A DNA stretch of 64,000 nucleotides from Methylomarinovum tepidoasis (GTDB taxonomy: Bacteria > Pseudomonadota > Gammaproteobacteria > Methylococcales > Methylothermaceae): positions 558,001-622,000 of the forward strand of contig NZ_AP024718.1 of assembly GCF_030294985.1 (NCBI RefSeq). Reading direction: 5' to 3'. The notes under the pieces were generated by a model. That model had not been told where the DNA came from. It did not search any database and saw nothing but the letters and a program-made list of their open reading frames with translations. Shown here piece after piece: positions 19,308 through 27,542 of the stretch. The position numbers and the translations under genes were made by a program. Position 1 is the first letter of the stretch, and each line of letters opens with the position of its first letter.

Positions 19308-20552
19308 TTACATGAAGGTCGGGATCAGCGGAGCGTCAATCATCACCATCTGGCGGTTGCCGGCATCGTCATAGAAGAACAGCATACCACCCATCCGGCT
19401 GTCCGGGTCGTAGATGATGTCGGCCAGACGATACACTTCCCAGGCAGCGTCCGATGCGGTCACTTCGAGCGTCTTGGTTTCGCCCGGAGCGATCGGATCG
19501 TTCGGCACCACGGTCAGACCTTCGTCCGCCAGCAAGTCTTCCGGATAGCCGGTGTCGTCTTCGCAAACTTCCGGATTCATGAAACGCACGTTGGCGGTCA
19601 TGAATTCGCACAGCTGGACCGGACGATCACCATTGTTGGTGACGGTCAGCACCATCTTCATGGCACGGCCCGGTACACGGTAGGTGGCTTCGTCCACCTT
19701 GACGTCCACAGTCGGGGTGGGCATCTGGATCGGCTTGATGCCACGCAGCACACCCGCCTGCAGCGGAATGGTCACCGGATACTTGCTCTGGGTGCTGCTG
19801 TAGCCGAAGATCACCAGCAGAAGGGTGGCGGCGCCAAACAGCATGCCCACCTTCTTTTCGGTCGGGGTGATCAGTTCGTCACCACGGCCGGCATTGACCA
19901 TCACCATGCGCGGCAGGAACACCGGCTTGCGCACGAAGTAGAGGATCCACGCCAGACCGATGGCATACCACAGCACGTGCCAGAACACGGTGTTGCCCGT
20001 GTTGTAGGTTTCCAGGTCGACGGTCTGTCCGGTCAGGGTGGTGATCGGGTTCTTGAACTCGCTCAGCTTCCCTTCAACGATCACCCATTTACCCGGACCG
20101 ATGATCGGACCACCGCCTTCGACGTTCAGCATCGGGTGAACGTGCCATTCACCCCCGCGGCGGGCTTTGAGCACCACGCGGAAGGCATAGGTGTTGCCGA
20201 TTTCCAGCCGCACCGAACGCGGCACAAAGGTGTCGCCGATGTAGGATTCCTTGCGGATGAACACAGGCCCAGGAATCCCGACGTTCAGGAACGACACTTC
20301 GGGCGGATCCACGGACTCAGGCCAGCCTGAAAAAACGTGGAATTTGCCACTGATTTCCATCTCTTCGTTGACCTTGACCTGGTCAGTAGACCAGTTGAGG
20401 TCGAACCAGTGGATGGTACGCATACGCAGGAACGCCGCCTGCGACTTTTCACCGTGGGCAGAAGCCGCCGGGGTGTACATCACCGCCGCCGCCAGGGTCA
20501 TCAGCAGGCCGACCAGCGACCAGCGGGTGAGCCTATCTCTTATCGTTTTCAT
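19308..20552 (-). CDS. pmoB: Particulate methane monooxygenase subunit B
   Basis: The 414-aa copper-binding subunit of the membrane methane monooxygenase, the same length as Methylococcus capsulatus PmoB. The signal peptide is cleaved after SAASA-type residues, leaving His33 at the mature N-terminus (HGEKSQAAFLRMRT). The CuB ligands His33, His137 and His139 (GEWHVHPM) are all present, as are His48 and His72. Two cupredoxin domains are separated by two membrane helices (about 185-205 and 233-252). The start ATG 20552 has GAGGAGG upstream. It is the last gene of pmoCAB. Confidence 0.98.
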   Translation of the reverse strand: MKTIRDRLTRWSLVGLLMTLAAAVMYTPAASAHGEKSQAAFLRMRTIHWFDLNWSTDQVKVNEEMEISGKFHVFSGWPESVDPPEVSFLNVGIPGPVFIRKESYIGDTFVPRSVRLEIGNTYAFRVVLKARRGGEWHVHPMLNVEGGGPIIGPGKWVIVEGKLSEFKNPITTLTGQTVDLETYNTGNTVFWHVLWYAIGLAWILYFVRKPVFLPRMVMVNAGRGDELITPTEKKVGMLFGAATLLLVIFGYSSTQSKYPVTIPLQAGVLRGIKPIQMPTPTVDVKVDEATYRVPGRAMKMVLTVTNNGDRPVQLCEFMTANVRFMNPEVCEDDTGYPEDLLADEGLTVVPNDPIAPGETKTLEVTASDAAWEVYRLADIIYDPDSRMGGMLFFYDDAGNRQMVMIDAPLIPTFM

Positions 20553-20601
20553 CTATTTCCTCCTCAGATGTGTCTGTCGATGTCGATGCGCGCAAAATCC
20601 A

Positions 20602-21345
20602 TCAGGTCTTCTTGATGAATTTCACGGTGCCGAACCAGCGGCCCACAAAGTGCCACATGAAGTAGATCAGAATGGACATGAACCCGGCAAAGAAGGCAGA
20701 CACCGGAACCACGTCCTTACCGAAAGTACGCAGGGTACCCTTTTCCACCATGCGGATGTATTCCGGCGTACCGGTACGCACATAGTGGTAACCCTGAATG
20801 TCGGCAATCGACATCAGCATGCCGTTGTATTCCACCGGCACGTGCAGCGGGCCAATGACCGGCCAGTTGCCCGGGTACATCAACAGACCCCAGCCCAGAC
20901 CACCAATCACGGCGGTGAACAGGAAGCTGCCGGACATCATCAGCACAACATCAAGGAAAATCGCCATGTGGACCGCGGCGGTCGGGAAGCAGAAGTTGAT
21001 CGGGAAATAGGTCCAACCCCAGAAGTTGAAGTAGCGGTTGATCCATTCACCGAGCAAAATCCCCAGAACACACACCGTGGCACCCCACGGCAGACGCAGG
21101 CGCTCCCACAAAACAGCCTGAACCGCCGCCGGGAAGGTGATCATGACGATCGGATACACCGTCACCCACAGACGACGGTCTTTCCAGTCGGACCAGAAGT
21201 CCCAGTCACCCATGGTCAGCATGCCATGGATGTGGTAGGAACCGGTCAGTACCATAAACAGGATGAACAGGCCCAGGTAGTCTACCCACCTGGAGGCCTG
21301 GACTGCTTCGGCGTGTGACCGAACAACAGATGCAGCAGTGCTCAT
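20602..21345 (-). CDS. pmoA: Particulate methane monooxygenase subunit A
   Basis: Integral membrane subunit of 247 aa, identical in length to M. capsulatus PmoA, with about seven hydrophobic segments. Diagnostic pmoA segments are present: GDWDFWSDWKDRR (the usual forward-primer region), NFWGWTYFPINFCFP, and the C-terminal region around MWHFVGRWFG. The methane type (not ammonia type) is suggested by the overall Type I PmoA-like sequence. The start ATG 21345 has GGAGGTAAATA upstream. Confidence 0.98.
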   Translation of the reverse strand: MSTAASVVRSHAEAVQASRWVDYLGLFILFMVLTGSYHIHGMLTMGDWDFWSDWKDRRLWVTVYPIVMITFPAAVQAVLWERLRLPWGATVCVLGILLGEWINRYFNFWGWTYFPINFCFPTAAVHMAIFLDVVLMMSGSFLFTAVIGGLGWGLLMYPGNWPVIGPLHVPVEYNGMLMSIADIQGYHYVRTGTPEYIRMVEKGTLRTFGKDVVPVSAFFAGFMSILIYFMWHFVGRWFGTVKFIKKT

Positions 21346-21419
21346 TATTTACCTCCAAAGTCGCTTGTTGTTGCTTTACCACCAGCCTTTAAGACCGGCT
21401 TCTCTTCGCCTCCCTGGCA

Positions 21420-21449
21420 GGGAGGCCACCAGCGCCCCGGCGGCCTCCC
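21420..21449 (-). other. Intercistronic hairpin between pmoC and pmoA
   Basis: GGGAGGCC (21420-21427) pairs with GGCCTCCC (21442-21449) around a 14-nt loop, in the 134-bp gap between pmoC and pmoA. There is no T-tract. A processing, stability or partial-termination role is possible. Confidence 0.6.
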
Positions 21450-21479
21450 TCAACAAACATCCAGCAAGCTAGATGTCGA

Positions 21480-22301
21480 TCAGTCCATCCACTGAGCCTG
21501 GTCTTCGCCGACGCGGGCGACCGCCTGGTCGTAAACCTCACCGCACAGCGGCTTGCCAATCAGATTCAGGAAGCTGGCAAACACCTGAAGCAGCAGCCCC
21601 AGAATCGCCAGCGCAAACCACCCAAACACCACAAATCCGTAGTGCAGCGGCGCCACAAACAGCTCTTCCATGAACCAGAAAGTGTGACCCCATTCGTTCA
21701 GACCCACGTTCGGCAGAATCATGAACGGCCCCACCACCGAAATCAGATACGGCAGCGACAGACCCTTCTTCTGGTAATTCCAGTACGGAAGACGGGTGTG
21801 CGCATAAATAAACGCCGCAAAGCCAGTGATGATGTAGATCGGGTAGCTCAGATAGAACTCGATAATGTGGCTCGGCGTGAAGTCCGTGTCACGAACGATG
21901 GTCTGATGCCAGGTGCCGTCCTGTTCGGTGAAGTAGCTCGCACCCCAGTAAATCGCCCACGCATAGGCCACCAGCCAGACAAGATGGGTGAAATTGCGGC
22001 GCAGCTCTTCTCGCGTCCCGGCAATCGCTTCCACATTGCGATCACGGGTCCGCCACAGATAGCCCCACAGCACCGAGGCCGTAATAACCTCAGCCACAAT
22101 CTCGATGTACAGGAAGTTCATCCAGTAAGTCTCAAATTCCGGCGCAAAAGAGTCCAGGCCAGCACTCCAGCCGTAAACCCCTTCGTACCATCGGACCCAG
22201 GCGTAAAACACCGAATAAATCGCGATCGCAAACACCAGCCAGCGCACGTTCAGAAGCGGGGCTTCCTGCTCTGCGCCAACAGCTTGAGTCGTTGCAGCCA
22301 T
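21480..22301 (-). CDS. pmoC: Particulate methane monooxygenase subunit C
   Basis: Membrane subunit of 273 aa, first gene of pmoCAB. The start is ATG 22301 (MAATTQAVGAEQ), which has an ideal AAAGGAGG 7 nt upstream and matches known PmoC N-termini; an upstream in-frame ATG at 22328 would precede that ribosome site. The metal-site region is intact (RDTDFTPSHIIEFYLSYP, with the Asp and His ligands assigned to the CuC/CuD site in known structures). WYEGVYGWSAGLDSF and NEWGHTFWFMEELFVAP are also characteristic. A strong-looking sigma-70 promoter is present upstream. Confidence 0.98.
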   Translation of the reverse strand: MAATTQAVGAEQEAPLLNVRWLVFAIAIYSVFYAWVRWYEGVYGWSAGLDSFAPEFETYWMNFLYIEIVAEVITASVLWGYLWRTRDRNVEAIAGTREELRRNFTHLVWLVAYAWAIYWGASYFTEQDGTWHQTIVRDTDFTPSHIIEFYLSYPIYIITGFAAFIYAHTRLPYWNYQKKGLSLPYLISVVGPFMILPNVGLNEWGHTFWFMEELFVAPLHYGFVVFGWFALAILGLLLQVFASFLNLIGKPLCGEVYDQAVARVGEDQAQWMD

Positions 22302-22419
22302 TGAGTTACCTCCTTTAAGTTCACTCAATCTAAGTTTTCGTTGGGTTTCGCTCCATCCCTAAACGCTCCACCTGCAAACCCTAAAGCTCACAGGCGACCT
22401 CCTTCCTTCGGTATCCGCC

Positions 22420-22447
22420 AGTCTAGCATCGGCTTGGGGGTTGTCAA
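22420..22447 (-). promoter_or_regulatory. Sigma-70 promoter of pmoCAB
   Basis: On the minus strand, a perfect TTGACA (22442-22447), a 16-nt spacer and TAGACT (22420-22425) lie about 120 bp before the pmoC ATG, giving a long leader. The -35 box is 10 bp from the palindrome at 22457-22490. Confidence 0.75.
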
Positions 22448-22456
22448 GAGGCTCTG

Positions 22457-22490
22457 CGGCATATCCCACAGCCGTCTGCGGGATATGCCG
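22457..22490. promoter_or_regulatory. 34-bp palindrome between fhs and the pmo promoter
   Basis: Perfect 11-bp arms CGGCATATCCC and GGGATATGCCG. Inside them a further CAG/CTG pair surrounds a CCGT centre (one A/C mismatch). It lies 7 bp after the fhs stop and 9 bp upstream of the pmoC -35 box. It lacks a T-tract in either direction, so it may be an operator for pmo, a terminator-like end of fhs, or both. Confidence 0.7.
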
Positions 22491-22497
22491 GCACGGA

Positions 22498-24168
22498 TCA
22501 GAATAGCCCGCTGATCTGCCCGTTTTCATCGATGTCTATGCGCTCTGCCGCCGGCGATTTCGGCAACCCCGGCATGGTCATGATGTTGCCGCAGATAACG
22601 ACGATGAATTCGGCCCCGTAGGCCGGACGCACTTCGCGGATGGTGACCGTGTGGCCGGTGGGCGCCCCCCGCAGCTCCGGGTCGCAGGCGAAGGAGTACT
22701 GGGTCTTGGCCATGCAGATGGGGAAATGGCGGCACTCCCGGTCCAACGCCTCGATCTGGCGTCTGATTCTGGAATCGGCGCTGACGCCGGCGGCGCCATA
22801 GAGTCGGGTGGCGATGGTTTCGATCTTTTCCCATAAGGGAAGATCGTCTTCATAGAGGAAACGGAACTGATTGGGTGCGCTTACCAGATTCACCACCTCG
22901 CGGGCCAGCGCCTCCACGCCTGCGCCGCCTTCGGCCCAGTGCCTGCAGACGACGGCTTTTCCGCCGATGGCGGCCACTTTTTCCGTCAACAGACAAATCT
23001 CGGCCTCGGTATCGCTGACGAAATGGTTGATGGCCACCACGCACGGCAGGCCGAACTGTTCGCGGATGTTGCGGAAATGGCGCTCCAGATTGGTGAAACC
23101 GGCCTCCAGGGCCGCAAGGTTCTCCTCCTGGAGTGCATCCTTGGACACACCACCGTGCATCTTCAGCGCCCGCACGGTAGCGACCAGCACTACGGCATCG
23201 GGGCGCAGCCCGGTCTTGCGGCATTTGATGTCGATGAACTTCTCCGCCCCCAGATCGGCGCCGAAGCCGGCCTCGGTGACCACATAGTCGGCCATTTTCA
23301 GGGCGGTTTTGGTGGCGATGGCGGTGTTGCAACCGTGGGCGATGTTGGCGAACGGCCCGCCGTGGACGAAAGCCAGATTGTTCTCCAGGGTTTGGACCAG
23401 ATTGGGACGGATGGCGTCCTTGAGCAGGGCCGCCATCGCTCCCTGGGCCTTCAGATCGCGGGCGAAGACCTTGCCACCGTCACGGGCGTAGCCGACCAGC
23501 ACCTTTCCCAGCTGGCGCTTGAGCTCACCGAGATCGTTCACCAGACACAGGATGGCCATGACCTCGGAGGCGACCACGATGTCGAAACCATCCTCCCGCG
23601 GCACACCGTTGACGCGCCCTCCCAGACCTTCGACGATCTGGCGCAGATTGCGGTCGTTCATGTCGATGACCCGCTTCCATGCCATCTGCCGCACGTCCAG
23701 ATCCAGAGCGTTGCCATGGTGAATGTGGTTGTCCGCCAGCGCCGAGAGCAGATTGTGGGCCACGCCGATGGCGTGAAAATCCCCGGTGAAATGCAGGTTG
23801 ATGTCCTCCATCGGCACCACCTGGGCCCGGCCACCGCCGGCCGCCCCGCCCTTGATGCCGAAACAGGGCCCGAGGGAAGGCTCGCGCAGACAGATCAGGG
23901 CTTTTTTGCCGATCCGGTTGAGGGCATCGCCCAGCCCCACGGTGGTGGTGGTCTTGCCTTCTCCGGCCGGCGTCGGGCTGATGGCGGTCACCAGGATCAG
24001 CTTGCCGTCGGGACGGTCATGCAGGGACTTGATGTAATCGAACGACAGCTTGGCCTTGTAATGGCCGTAGGGATCGAGGTGCTGAGGTGCGATGCCGAAC
24101 CGATCCTGCGCCAGTTCGACGATGGGCCGCAGGGTGGCCTGGCGGGCGATTTCGATATCCGAAAGCAT
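22498..24168 (-). CDS. fhs: Formate-tetrahydrofolate ligase
   Basis: ATP-dependent formyl-THF synthetase of 556 aa (family about 557), called ftfL in methylotrophs. It feeds formate carbon into the tetrahydrofolate pool and hence serine. The P-loop-like [34 protein letters not shown], the HLNLT-like [12 protein letters not shown] region and [19 protein letters not shown] are all family signatures. The start chosen is ATG 24168 (MLSDIEIA) with GGGAGG upstream, instead of the extended frame to 24225. It lies directly upstream of pmoCAB on the same strand, but the palindrome and a separate promoter intervene. Confidence 0.96.
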   Translation of the reverse strand: MLSDIEIARQATLRPIVELAQDRFGIAPQHLDPYGHYKAKLSFDYIKSLHDRPDGKLILVTAISPTPAGEGKTTTTVGLGDALNRIGKKALICLREPSLGPCFGIKGGAAGGGRAQVVPMEDINLHFTGDFHAIGVAHNLLSALADNHIHHGNALDLDVRQMAWKRVIDMNDRNLRQIVEGLGGRVNGVPREDGFDIVVASEVMAILCLVNDLGELKRQLGKVLVGYARDGGKVFARDLKAQGAMAALLKDAIRPNLVQTLENNLAFVHGGPFANIAHGCNTAIATKTALKMADYVVTEAGFGADLGAEKFIDIKCRKTGLRPDAVVLVATVRALKMHGGVSKDALQEENLAALEAGFTNLERHFRNIREQFGLPCVVAINHFVSDTEAEICLLTEKVAAIGGKAVVCRHWAEGGAGVEALAREVVNLVSAPNQFRFLYEDDLPLWEKIETIATRLYGAAGVSADSRIRRQIEALDRECRHFPICMAKTQYSFACDPELRGAPTGHTVTIREVRPAYGAEFIVVICGNIMTMPGLPKSPAAERIDIDENGQISGLF

Positions 24169-24253
24169 AAACGGCGTGCCTCCCGAACAGGGTCTGATAA
24201 TTGGACGAATTGCCTGGAAGCGCACAGGGTAGGGGATGACCGCCCAGAACGCA

Positions 24254-24283
24254 ACGGGCCCGTCCGGCGGCGGACGGGCCCGT
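24254..24283. other. Strong hairpin between the DUF5335 gene and fhs
   Basis: Perfect 13-bp arms ACGGGCCCGTCCG and CGGACGGGCCCGT around GCGG. It lies 25 bp after the DUF5335 stop. There is no T-tract, so it is a hairpin with possible termination or mRNA-end protection, not a proven terminator. Confidence 0.6.
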
Positions 24284-24308
24284 CTGGGTCATCGGCAGGA
24301 AACGGAAA

Positions 24309-24656
24309 TCAGACGCACTTGTCGGGCGGCGGCAGCTTGAGCACTTCCTTCAGCTTGGCGATGTGGCGCACGCCGTCAGCGCCGACCACCTCGATGCTGC
24401 GCAATCCTTCGACACTGTCATCGACATAGACCTCTTTGGGATGAGGAACCAGATGATCGACGCCTTCGAGCACGAACTCGATCACATCGTCCTTGGGATC
24501 GTAGCTGACGCCGTAGAAAGGCACCCATTCCGCCTCGATCTGATCGCCCAGGTTGATCGAGGCCACTTCGATTTCCGCCGTCTCCGCCTTCAGGTGTTTG
24601 GAAACGTGATCGAAATACGCTTCCCACTCGGATTTGGGTAAAGCACGCGTTGCCAT
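24309..24656 (-). CDS. DUF5335 family protein
   Basis: A small acidic cytoplasmic protein of 115 aa with the DUF5335-type sequence (RALPKSEWEAYFD, EVASINLGDQIEAEW, YDPKDDVIEF, LDHLVPHPKEVYVDD-like). The function of this family is not established. The start ATG 24656 is preferred because GGAGG then lies 9 nt away; ATG 24662 would be too close. It lies 68 bp after the dsrC/tusE gene on the same strand and may be part of the sulfur relay operon, which is only positional evidence. Confidence 0.7.
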   Translation of the reverse strand: MATRALPKSEWEAYFDHVSKHLKAETAEIEVASINLGDQIEAEWVPFYGVSYDPKDDVIEFVLEGVDHLVPHPKEVYVDDSVEGLRSIEVVGADGVRHIAKLKEVLKLPPPDKCV

Positions 24657-24724
24657 CTTCATTTTCCTCCGTTGATGAAGCTCATCTGCAAACATGGGGG
24701 CACGCCGCTGAAAACCCAACCCCG

Positions 24725-25057
24725 TCAAAGACAGTGGGGCGGCTTGGGCAAACCGGCCAGCTTGCAGGCGTATTTCAGCGGCCCCCGGGGAAACAGCCGG
24801 TGCAGATAACGGCTGTTGCCTTTTTCCTCCCCTAACACCTGAGCCACCGCCTTGACGAACACCCGCATGTTGGGGAAATGCCCGTATGCCAGATAATGCT
24901 TGCGCACGAAACGGACGATCTCCCACCGAGCCGCGTCCAGCTCGATGTCCTCCGCGGCGGCCAGCTGCGCCGCCACCGCTTCGTCCCAGTCGTGCAGGTC
25001 CACCAGAAACCCTTCCTCCGTGGTTTCGACGACTCGTCCCGTTTTTTCGATCACCAT
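24725..25057 (-). CDS. tusE: DsrC/TusE sulfur-carrier protein with two C-terminal cysteines
   Basis: A 110-aa DsrC-family protein. The C-terminal arm ends YACKLAGLPKPPHCL, carrying both Cys98 and the penultimate Cys109. Both cysteines are known to be needed in DsrC of dissimilatory sulfur metabolism, whereas strict TusE proteins keep only the penultimate one. WDEAVAAQLAAAEDIEL and the HYLAYGHFPNMRVFVKA segment are family-typical. The ATG 25057 overlaps the end of tusB. With TusBCD it would pass persulfide sulfur towards tRNA 2-thiouridine synthesis or another acceptor; no dsrAB is in the window. Confidence 0.85.
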   Translation of the reverse strand: MVIEKTGRVVETTEEGFLVDLHDWDEAVAAQLAAAEDIELDAARWEIVRFVRKHYLAYGHFPNMRVFVKAVAQVLGEEKGNSRYLHRLFPRGPLKYACKLAGLPKPPHCL

Positions 25058-25335
25058 GACAGAATACGCATGCAGGCTACCGTCAAATCGACGAATTCCT
25101 CGTAATCGATCACCCTGACAGCCTCCGCACCGGGCGGTTCGACCCCACGGGCGACCAGATCCGGCGCCAGGGCGGCGATCCCGGCGCCGGTGTCCTGCAG
25201 CCGTCCCAGCAGCGGGTGCCTCAGGCCATACACCCCGTCTCCCAGCAGCAGCACCCGATCCCCGTCCCCCAGGCGCGGGCACAGGCTTTCCCAGACCGGA
25301 CCCGGCGGCTGTGACAACAGATGCAGCACCCCCAT
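25051..25335 (-). CDS. tusB: TusB/DsrH sulfur relay subunit
   Basis: A 94-aa DsrH-family protein (MGVLHLLSQPPGP...LLLGDGVYGL). A cysteine in SLCPRLGDGD stands near the position of the conserved DsrH cysteine. The start ATG 25335 follows GGGGGACTGAG. It forms the third subunit of the TusBCD heterohexamer that hands sulfur from TusA to TusE. It overlaps dsrC by 7 bp and sits 1 bp from tusC. Confidence 0.8.
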   Translation of the reverse strand: MGVLHLLSQPPGPVWESLCPRLGDGDRVLLLGDGVYGLRHPLLGRLQDTGAGIAALAPDLVARGVEPPGAEAVRVIDYEEFVDLTVACMRILSW

Positions 25336-25336
25336 C

Positions 25337-25690
25337 TCAGTCCCCCACGATCCGATCGTAACCGCCCCACCATTGCGCCAGCGCTCCCTCGGCAACGAGG
25401 CCGACCGGCAGGATCAGCCGCTCGGGCGTCAACCCCCGCCGTTGCAGCGATTCCTGCCCCACCCAGATTTTTTCGATCCCGTAAAGGCCGAGCCCCTGCC
25501 ACAGGTCCGGCAGCCGACGCTGACCGATCCGCGCCGGCTGCTGCCCGGGCGCCAGGTGCCACACCCCGTCGTCCAGCAGCAGCACTTCCACCGTCTGGTC
25601 GAAAGCCGCCAGGGTCAGGAGCAGATCCAGCGCCTCTCCGCCGCCGCTGTCGGCATAGGGGGGATGACGGAACACGTACAGAAAGCGCAT
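25337..25690 (-). CDS. tusC: TusC/DsrF sulfur relay subunit
   Basis: A 117-aa DsrE/DsrF-like protein. It starts MRFLYVFRHPPYADSGGGEALDLLLTLAAFDQTVEVLLLDDGVW, the canonical TusC opening (here split by a GGG segment), and closes with AQWWGGYDRIVGD. It lacks a catalytic cysteine, as expected for TusC. The start ATG overlaps the tusD stop by one base and the stop is 1 bp from tusB, so the cluster is tightly coupled. Confidence 0.82.
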   Translation of the reverse strand: MRFLYVFRHPPYADSGGGEALDLLLTLAAFDQTVEVLLLDDGVWHLAPGQQPARIGQRRLPDLWQGLGLYGIEKIWVGQESLQRRGLTPERLILPVGLVAEGALAQWWGGYDRIVGD

Positions 25691-26097
25691 CAGCCGAAAC
25701 TCAGCCAGCGGTCGCTATCCAGCACCGACTCGGCCAGCAACGCCAACCCCGCCACCCGGAATCCCGGTGCCAGGCCCCTTGCCCCCCGGGCCCGCCAGAC
25801 CCCCCGGCGCTGGGCAGCGGCGGAGCAGACCACCAGATCCACGCCGTGACGCTCGGCCAGCACCGACCAGCGTCCGATGCGGTCGGGCTCGTCCGCCGGC
25901 GGCTCGGCGCCGGCGAGGGCATGATACACTCCGTCCCGATAGAAGAACACCCGCCGCAACCGGTGCCCCCTGCGCAGCAGGGCCTCGGCGAAGCAGAACG
26001 CCCGGTCGGCGGCCGCCGTGTAAGGTGGCGTGTTGACCTGCAGGGTGTAGGTCAGGAACCGATCGGTTTCGGCGCAGGTCTTTTGGTCATCCAGCAT
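25690..26097 (-). CDS. tusD: TusD/DsrE sulfur relay subunit
   Basis: A 135-aa DsrE-family protein with the sulfur-accepting cysteine in VVCSAAAQRRGV (equivalent to TusD Cys78) and FFYRDGVYHAL upstream. The family usually begins close to the TYTLQVNTPPYT strand; here the only ATG is 14 residues earlier (26097), and no good ribosome site is visible, so the start is uncertain. First gene of tusDCB-dsrC. The divergent bepA start is only 17 bp away. Confidence 0.82.
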   Translation of the reverse strand: MLDDQKTCAETDRFLTYTLQVNTPPYTAAADRAFCFAEALLRRGHRLRRVFFYRDGVYHALAGAEPPADEPDRIGRWSVLAERHGVDLVVCSAAAQRRGVWRARGARGLAPGFRVAGLALLAESVLDSDRWLSFG

Positions 26098-26114
26098 CGC
26101 TCGTCTCGATTCTT

Positions 26115-27542
26115 ATGGCGCGAATCATGATCCTCTGGCTGCTGCTCGCCGGCCAGGCGTCGGCCAACCTGCCGCCCCTGCCCGACATGGGAGCGGCTTC
26201 CGATGCCCTCATCAGTCCGGCCGAAGAGCGCCGCCTGGGGCAAGCCTTCTTCCGCAGCCTGCACCAGCACCTGGACATCAGCACCGACCCGGAAATTCAA
26301 GATTATATCGCTTCCCTGGGGACACGGTTGACCCGCGCCAGCGACGCCAGCGGGCGGCCGTTCCACTTTTTCGTGGTGATGCAACCGGAAATCAACGCCT
26401 TCGCCGGCCCCGGCGGCTACATCGGCGTCCACTCCGGCCTGATCCTGGCGACCCGCAACGAGAGCGAGCTGGCTTCGGTGATGGCCCACGAAATCGCCCA
26501 CGTCACCCAGAATCACCTCAAGCGCGCCATCGCCGCCGCCAAGCGGCTGACCCTGCCGATGGCGGCGGCGATGCTGGCGGCCATTCTCATCGGCACCCAG
26601 TCGCCCCAGGCGGCTCAGGCGGCGCTGATCGCGCTCCAGGCCGGCAGCCTGCAGCACCAGATCAACTTCACCCGCAGCCACGAGCAGGAAGCCGACCGCA
26701 TCGGCCTGCAGATCCTCGCCGAAAGCGGCTTCGACCCCCGGGCGATGCCGAGCTTCTTCGAACGTCTGCAGCAAAACACCCGCTTTAGCGGCGCCCACGT
26801 CCCCGAATTCCTCCGTACCCACCCAGTCACCAGCAGCCGCATCGCCGACACCCGCGCCCGTGCGGCGGAATTCCCCTATCACCAGTACACGGATTCCTTC
26901 GCCTATCAGCTGACCAAGGCAAAACTCCAGGTTCTCAGCAGCGACGACCTCGACGCCTTGCGCCGGGCGTTCGCCAACCACGCCCGCCAGGGAACGATCT
27001 GGCAACGCGCCGCCGCCCGCTATGGCATGGCGCTGATCGACCGGCGCCAGCATCGGTTCTCCCGCAGCGCCAGAATTTTTGCCCAACTGCTGGCCTGGTT
27101 CCCGGAGCAGCCCCGCTTTATCCATGGTCTGGCCAGCGTGGAGCTGGCCCAAGGCCGGACGGAAGCGGCTCTGGCGCGCTACCGCCAGGCGTTGCGGCGC
27201 TTTCCCGCCTCTTCCGTGCTCCGGCTGGAATACGCCAAGGCGCTGCTGGAAAGCGGCCGCTTCGAAAGCGCCCGCCAGATCCTAGGCGACCATATCCTGG
27301 AACGGGGCCAGCGTCATCCCGTTCTTTTCAAATATCTGGCCCAGGCGTATTCGGGGCTGGAACAAAGGGCGGAAGCCCGCCGTTACCTGGCCGAGTACGC
27401 CTATGCCCGCGGCGATCTGGAGGACGCCCTGCGGCACATGCGGGCCGCGGTCAGACTGGCCCGCGGCGACCGCATCCTCAGCGCCATCACCCGTCAGCGG
27501 CTGCGCGAGTTCCTGGCCGAGAAGCAGGCCCGCGAGCGTTAG
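26115..27542 (+). CDS. bepA: Periplasmic M48 metalloprotease/chaperone BepA
   Basis: A 475-aa protein with a signal peptide (MARIMILWLLLAGQASA). The M48 peptidase domain carries the zinc motif HEIAH and the downstream glutamate in SHEQEADRIGL. A C-terminal TPR region (about 300-470) contains helical repeats such as RYRQALRRFP and YRRYLAEYAYARGD-like units. BepA (YfgC) assists or degrades LptD and works with the BAM complex at the outer membrane. No clear ribosome site precedes the ATG. It is convergent with and overlaps the next gene by 4 bp. Confidence 0.92.
   Translation: MARIMILWLLLAGQASANLPPLPDMGAASDALISPAEERRLGQAFFRSLHQHLDISTDPEIQDYIASLGTRLTRASDASGRPFHFFVVMQPEINAFAGPGGYIGVHSGLILATRNESELASVMAHEIAHVTQNHLKRAIAAAKRLTLPMAAAMLAAILIGTQSPQAAQAALIALQAGSLQHQINFTRSHEQEADRIGLQILAESGFDPRAMPSFFERLQQNTRFSGAHVPEFLRTHPVTSSRIADTRARAAEFPYHQYTDSFAYQLTKAKLQVLSSDDLDALRRAFANHARQGTIWQRAAARYGMALIDRRQHRFSRSARIFAQLLAWFPEQPRFIHGLASVELAQGRTEAALARYRQALRRFPASSVLRLEYAKALLESGRFESARQILGDHILERGQRHPVLFKYLAQAYSGLEQRAEARRYLAEYAYARGDLEDALRHMRAAVRLARGDRILSAITRQRLREFLAEKQARER

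Noticed and set aside
24254-24283. Taking the 13-bp hairpin as a proven rho-independent terminator
   Set aside because: There is no T-tract on either strand; described just as a hairpin.
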